Positions 58,236 through 64,000 of a stretch of 64,000 nt of DNA are shown here, one piece after another (the stretch's first letter is position 1; the number at the start of each line of letters is the position of its first letter). Position numbers and translations under genes: made by a program. Origin of the DNA: Prinsepia uniflora. Taxonomy: Eukaryota; Streptophyta; Magnoliopsida; Rosales; Rosaceae. The stretch covers positions 50,452,252-50,516,251 of the forward strand of contig CM064872.1 in NCBI GenBank assembly GCA_032719365.1, written 5' to 3'. A model generated the notes under the pieces. It did not search any database. It was given only the letters and a program-made list of their open reading frames with translations, and had not been told where the DNA came from.

Positions 58236-61200
58236 TGTAACGACCCGTCCCCGAATTCGGGATTAGGTTAGTAACTAATCATGATTAATGAGGGTTGATC
58301 GGTGATTAGTTGGGTGGAATCGGACGAAGGTGGCAAAATGACCGTTTTGCCCCTAGTTGTGGGTAAAACGTTGACTTTTATTTCGGGTGGTCAAATGTAC
58401 TTTGACGAATGACCGTGACGTAGTTTGGGACGTCACGAGTTCATAGACAGGCGGTACATTCGATTCCGACGTTCGTGGAGAAAGTTATGACGTTCGGAAG
58501 TCCGGGGGCATTACCGTAATTTGGACGAAATAAGGGTAAATGTTGACTTTTCGATCGGGGGGTCCGATGGCCGAGGGCCAAGGACCGTTAGGAAGGTCTT
58601 GATGCCCCGAGTACAATGACATGCGGCACACGTGAAACGGACATCGGGTGACCAAGTTACGGGTCACGGATGGTGAGGGGCAATTTGGTAATTTGTCGAT
58701 TGAGGGTTAAATAGTAATTTTGGCTGCTATTTTGTGCGACAGCCGTGTATGGCGCTTGGCACTTCTCAGAAAACAGAGCATGGCTGAAATTGTTTATGGA
58801 ACAAATTCTTGGGCTTAGTGTTAGCACTTGTTTATGCAGATTGAGGTGTCTTGGACAGATAATGGGTACACGTTACTGGGTTGGTAATTGGGGACAGAGT
58901 GGGTGTGGTCTGGAGGGCAGAGCACCATTTTCTTGAATTGATTTGTTTAACTGGGTGAGAGAACAGAGGCTGGTTGTGAGCGTGCACGGTTTAAGGTTGT
59001 TTACACAATTGAGTGAGGGACATAGGGAGAGGCTTTGCACGGGTGTGTTCTGTGTAAGTGGGCTGGAACTGGGTTTGAGACCGGGTGAGTGCCATTAGGA
59101 ATGGGAGGAGTAGAGTGCGGGAATGGTTCATGCTAACTGAGTGGTTTGATCAGAGCACGGTTTACCCTGAGTTTGGGTTTGGGGTAGCTTAATCAACTGG
59201 GGGAAATGACGGTGAGGAACAGAGGGACACTGGGGAGTTTGGGAGCAAGGGAGGCAGAATCGGGAAAAATTGAAAAATGGAGGGAAAATACCAAATTTGA
59301 TCTGTGAGTCTTGGGGTCCCAAACTGATAACAAATACAGCTTCCTGGGGTGGGGTCGACTGCAGACACTCAAAATCCAAAAGGGAATGGTCGAGTTTAGC
59401 CCACGAACCAGAGTTCAGTTCCTAGACCAGGGTCGAGCTGGGGTTCAGACGGATGTAGGGCTTAAGGCTTGCACTTGAACCTGTTGTTCTGCTCTCTGGG
59501 ACCCTACGAAACTGCTGAGTGGATCAATTTCAGGGAAGCAAGCGAGAATGGCCGAGATTGATGAAGGATCAGTGTTCATCTGTTCTTCGACGTCCATCGT
59601 CGAGTCGTGGGATTTTAGGTAAGTTCTTACAAATCTAAGGTTACAGAACAGTAATTGGACTTAAACCGAAGATGTTTGAACGTTCAATTGAAGGGATGGA
59701 GGTTGATTTGGCAGGATTCGGAACGGGTCATCGCGCGGGTTATCGGACCCGTTTTACAGTAAAACCGGGTGAGGAAGGTGAACAGTGATGGGCACTGTAG
59801 CTGGCGCGTGGGTGTCACGCGCAGCCACTCACGGCGGCGCGTGACTGCGCGTGGGCACGAATCCCGAGGTACGGTCAACACGACTTTTATCCTATACGTT
59901 ACAACGAACATTTTAGCGTTAGTTTCGAAATTATCGAATACCATTTCGATGTTGTTTCGAGGGCCCGAAGGTCTATGTCTCGTTTTTAATTAACGATTAA
60001 ATCCCGGAAAATTATGGGGGAATTGTATGATGATATTTGAGACCTTAATGACCCGGGAATGTGTTTTCGGACAGGATTCGAGTTTCTGGAAACTATCGGA
60101 AATTACGGGCATGCGTGCGGCGCAAAACCGAGCCTTAAGAATGGTGTGTGAGTGGACGTTGCTTTCAAATTTAATGCATGCATAAATTATTTCTATAATT
60201 TTATGATTATGATTATAAGTTGTGATTGATTTTGATTTCCGTATTTATACGTATTCGGTCCCATATTTATATGTATTTTTACTATACATGTGAAATTCCA
60301 CGTATTTCGAGACTACGGTCTCTCGTATGCTTAATGATGGTTTAATGGAAGAAGTTATATGAAATGGGTGTAAAATGATTTAAAAATGTTGTTTATGATT
60401 TGCGAGTGTGACTTACGATTTTGACACGTTTTTCGAGAAAGTTCCTGATTTGCACGTTTTACGAGATTTTGAGTTATGGTGATTTGATCACTGTTGATGT
60501 TTGAATTGGGGAATTTAAATGAGACTTGTGATTTTGAGGATTTTTAAATGAGGGTTTTGAGTATGTTTTGCTTGGATCGTGATTTTGGTAATTATGATTG
60601 TGGTTCGGATGTTTTGATACTGAGAATTGAGAAATGAAGTGATTTCAAGGAATTAAAACGGATTTTGGAAAATACGATTTCGGGCTTGATGCTCGGGGCA
60701 TAAGAGTAATTTTAACGAACGAGATTACGGTTTTTGGAAATTTTAAGTGGATTCTTGGTTTGGGTTCGAGATGATGCTTCCGGATGCCGGCTTACGGAAT
60801 CATTATTGCGAATTCGAATTCGGGAATGAAAAATGATTTAATAAAGTGATTTGGTCTGATTTTGCATGCCCCGTGTTTCATGATAATTTGATTACATTGG
60901 TAAAGTCTGATTTGGGGAAAATGAATGTGGAAATTCGGACCATGGGTCCTGTTGTGAAAAAATATGATTTTGGGGATGGATCCCACGTTGTCGTGATTGA
61001 TAAACTGTTTTGGGGTTTAAAGACCCGTTGAAATCTGCTTTGGGTTTAAAGACCCGTTGTTGTGTTTGAAAACTGTTTTGGGTTAAAAACCCGGTGCTAT
61101 TGCTGGAGCACGTTTTGAGTTTAAAGACTCGGTTAATTGATGACGGGGGAGGGCCCTTAATGAGTATAAACTCGTGAGTTTAAAGACTCGGTTACTGTGA

Positions 61201-61868
61201 TACCCCCGAGGCCTATTGATTATGTTTTGAGTTTAAAGACTCGTTGATATCCCGGGAAGGCCTGTTTATGCGCATGTTTTTGAGTTTAAAGACTCGGACG
61301 CACTTGATATCCAGCAAAATGTTTGACTTGTGAATTATTGATGATTTCTGATGTTTCAGTTGAGTTGGACAGTGGTCTGGTATATGGTTGTTGGTTTGGA
61401 TCCTGTTGTGCATTTGGTTTGATTCGTGGTTTTGGGCTGCGGCCCGGTGATTACGATTGCGGGCTAAGACCCGATAGTTGAGGAAGGAAAAATGATTTTG
61501 AGATTTATACGAGTTTTCCCTTATGTTGAATTTGATACACAGTTTTTCTTATGTGGAAAATCTTAACCGATTGCGAAATGATTTTTGTATGCATGCATTT
61601 GTTTTTTACGCGGAGGGTAAAAACGCTTGTTGTAACTGTTTTGCTAAACTGATTTATTTCTGTCCACTCACACCTTTTTTTTTTTATTGGCCCTCCAGGT
61701 CGTGGCACGTTGTTCGAGGTTGTACGAGGGGCGGAGGCATGAGTAAGCACATGTGGCTATCCCTGGTCTGGCTCGTACTGAGGGTAACTTGGGTATTTCA
61801 GTCGACTTGCCAGACGGGAGCAGGACCGGGCACGGTTATCGATGCCCCTTCCGGGGGCGGTCCTGTCA
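58236..61868 (+). mobile_element. Solo LTR (3.63 kb)
   Basis: TGTAACGACCCGTCCCC...GGTCCTGTCA with flanking TCACA (58231-58235 and 61869-61873). It has a GTGACGT/ACGTCAC dyad near 58408-58440, a GCGCGTG hairpin (59804-59822), brackets (60148-60157, 61662-61671), paired ATGCATGCAT (60174-60183, 61589-61598), GTTTAAAGAC dyads (about 61015-61300) and a terminal hairpin (61766-61815). Confidence 0.95.
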
Positions 61869-63515
61869 TCACACACCACCCGATCCATCTGATCCTAGGT
61901 GGATCCACACTAACTCTCTCCCAGATAACGACCAGATTTCAGTTCATAGGTTCTTACACCCTCTTTGAATCCATTAACTGTCACATCACTCCTCGTAAAA
62001 TTTCCACATCTGATCAGATCACCCAAAGACAGAGCACGTCTAGACTGTGGGTTCTCTTCAATTACCTCATAACGATCAGTTATAGTCACTCCTTGTTATA
62101 GTTACCTATCTGGACTCCCTCGTCATATTGCTCCTCGTCACCCCACATAGGGAAAATCAAGGATGATCCAAGATGATGACATCAACATTCATCCTACATC
62201 AGTGTAAACACAGATCCCATTACACTCGCCACATCATGTGACACCAAGCACTATCTGCTATGAGCAGAAAATGAGAAGTCACCCTCAGTGACTTCGGAAT
62301 CTCCTTCACCAACTTCGGGATAACCACGTGTCCTGTAAACAATCTAAATCGAGGTCAAACCTCTCCAGTCTGATTTATACCGTTTATACATATCCAAAAA
62401 GATGTCATCCATCATTACTTGATTCTCACGTTTCCACCATTAAGGTTACAACCCCTGAGCATGCAAGGGTGTGCTTCTAGTATCACAACCCCTAAGATAC
62501 CAGTCACCAAACTCTCGAGATCACCAGTCACCAAACCAGTCACAAAACCCCAGGATATCCAATCACCCAACAAGTCACAAAACCCCGGGACACTTGGTTT
62601 GTCCAATTCACTAATTTCCCATTGGGATTCATCCTAATCACCACTTAGTCATCTCAATCACTATTGGGACTCTTCCCAACACATCTCAACCACTACTGGA
62701 TTCCATCCAGTCCATCTCTATTCTAGATTCAATTGTGGAATCTCAAATACCGAACACATGCACATCACGACTGAGCAACATCCTCAGCTCATAGCTCATC
62801 GTCTCCTACTATTATTGCATCATACTTTGTACGAATCAAACCAAACCTGAATCTATGCTCATACCGAGCAATGATCACATACCTCTTCTCAGAATGGAGG
62901 AACTCTGCCTACCTTAACTCACCAATTCTAGTTAAAACCACTCTGACAAAACCACCCTGACAAATCATACAAGAAAAGAAAACGAGGAACTTCCTTGAAC
63001 GTGATCCCATTCTCAACAATCTCAACTACAACCACCCTCGATAGTCATTTTTGCCAAAACCTCATGCAGACACAACCAAAAGACTTCGCATTCACGCATC
63101 AACACTACTAATCGGTCCACCCTGGGACCCCATATATCATCTCATAATGGTACTCGTGAATCGGATCCCACCATTTCACTTAGTGTCAGACCAACTAATC
63201 TCCATAGTCTCAACTAGACTCAACTAGACTCAACCAGAGTCGTGGACTAGGGTCATCCACGACCTCGGCTGCTCTCTGTAGCACAATCCCCAATCTGATC
63301 GATACCACAGTCTCAACTTCGTAAAGTCAACAAGTCCAAAAGAACTCGCTGACTCATATTTTCCACACCAACCAATTAACACTAGGGTTCCTCGAACCCG
63401 GCTGCTCTCTATAACACAATTCCCAACTCAACATGACCTGACCTTACCGTTGGATGGTCATTACTCACACAATCGTCATATCTAACCTTAAGGAGGGTTC
63501 CACTCTAAAACATCG

Positions 63516-64000
63516 TGTTAGGACCCCACCCGACCCTCCTCGGTCAGGACCCTACTCTAGCACGATATTGTCCGCTTTGGTCCTCCTTACCCTCACAATT
63601 TTGTTTTCGAGAGCTCACGGTGCAACTTCCCAAGGGGTCACCCATCATGGAATTGCACCAGCCTCAACTCGCTTAACTTTGGAGTTCCAACTGAACCCAA
63701 AGCCACTGACCTCCCAAAAGGCCGCATGCTAGATAGATGTGTGCCTACACCTTTAAGGCACACCACCATTCCCCTTCCAGACCATTCTTCCCTCGTAGGA
63801 ATGTGGGATGATTCACTATTCCCTCCAAAACACGGGTCTTACAATCCACCCCTCTTAGGGCCCAGCGTCCTCGCTGGCACACTTCCCGGTTGGGGTCTAG
63901 CTCTGATACAATTCTGTCAGGACCCCACCTGACCCTCCTCTGTCAGGACCCGACTCTAGCACGATATTGTCCGCTTTGGGCCTCCTTGCCCTCACGATTT
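63516..64000 (-). mobile_element. Cassandra TRIM, cut by the window edge
   Basis: First LTR 63516-63843 (328 bp), internal segment 63844-63914 with the complement of the primer site (CTCTGATACA) and the purine tract, then the second LTR from 63915 onward. The 5S-like block appears in reverse complement (GGGTCACCCATCATGG, CTTAACTTTGGAGTTCC). Only 86 bp of the second LTR are in the window. Confidence 0.92.

Larger units (their letters stand above)
56861..63515 (-). other. Internal region of the minus-strand element, interrupted by a solo LTR
   Basis: Next to the LTR is a polypurine tract (56861-56872) and a 3' pol tail like that at 49390-49434. The rest is mostly non-coding, with one gag relic. 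The solo LTR 58236-61868 interrupts it, and the right part (61874-63515) continues up to the Cassandra insertion. Two similar blocks near 63216-63300 and 63363-63425 contain CGGCTGCTCTCT. Confidence 0.75.

Overview
This is a nuclear window from a flowering plant, probably a eudicot. Two ordinary genes sit at the left edge: an F-box gene with a single coding exon and an eight-exon alanyl-tRNA editing gene, divergently arranged. Almost everything from about 7.8 kb onward is nested retrotransposon sequence. The plant assignment rests on GT-AG introns in the editing gene, the plant-type F-box architecture, long-LTR Ty3/gypsy chromovirus (Tekay/Del-like) elements, a LINE with a C-terminal RNase H domain, and Cassandra TRIMs carrying 5S rRNA sequence. 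I cannot name the species. All alignments were made by eye.

Layout. 1-7845: genic edge, then AT-rich spacer. 7846-13711: solo LTR on the minus strand (TSD ATTTA) carrying a second minus-strand solo LTR at 10628-13568 (TSD GTTAG). 14512-36334: one LINE on the minus strand, split into four pieces by a solo LTR (14573-17440, TSD TTGGG), a 13.3 kb non-autonomous gypsy element (18719-32003, TSD CACTG) and a Cassandra array of four LTRs (33027-34385, TSD TACCT). The 13.3 kb element has further insertions in both of its LTRs. One is a 5.26 kb inverted-LTR composite (19886-25142, flanked by GACTC). The other is a truncated element (27917-31033).

36335-54353: a forward LTR plus internal region, split by a 13.7 kb tandem gypsy element (38602-52286, TSD TTTAT). 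This has the order partial LTR, partial pol, LTR, gag-pol, LTR. Its gag-pol is nearly intact but has two in-frame stops. 54354-63515: a minus-strand relative of the surrounding element, carrying a 3.6 kb solo LTR (58236-61868, TSD TCACA). 63516-64000: a minus-strand Cassandra element that runs off the window.

The most unusual signal lies inside the long LTRs. Members of several sequence families share one internal domain. In most of them it is bracketed by the inverted 10-mers GTGAGTGGAC and GTCCACTCAC, with CATGCATG-type motifs just inside both brackets. Between them lie regularly spaced mini-hairpins whose arms differ from unit to unit but stay complementary within each unit. Three hairpin classes are visible (4-5-4 at about 30 bp spacing, 5-5-5 at 16 bp spacing, and GRGTTTAAAGACYC dyads). 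A further covarying hairpin lies near the LTR 3' end. The pattern suggests selection on structure, or a structure-driven repeat mechanism, in otherwise fast-changing LTRs.
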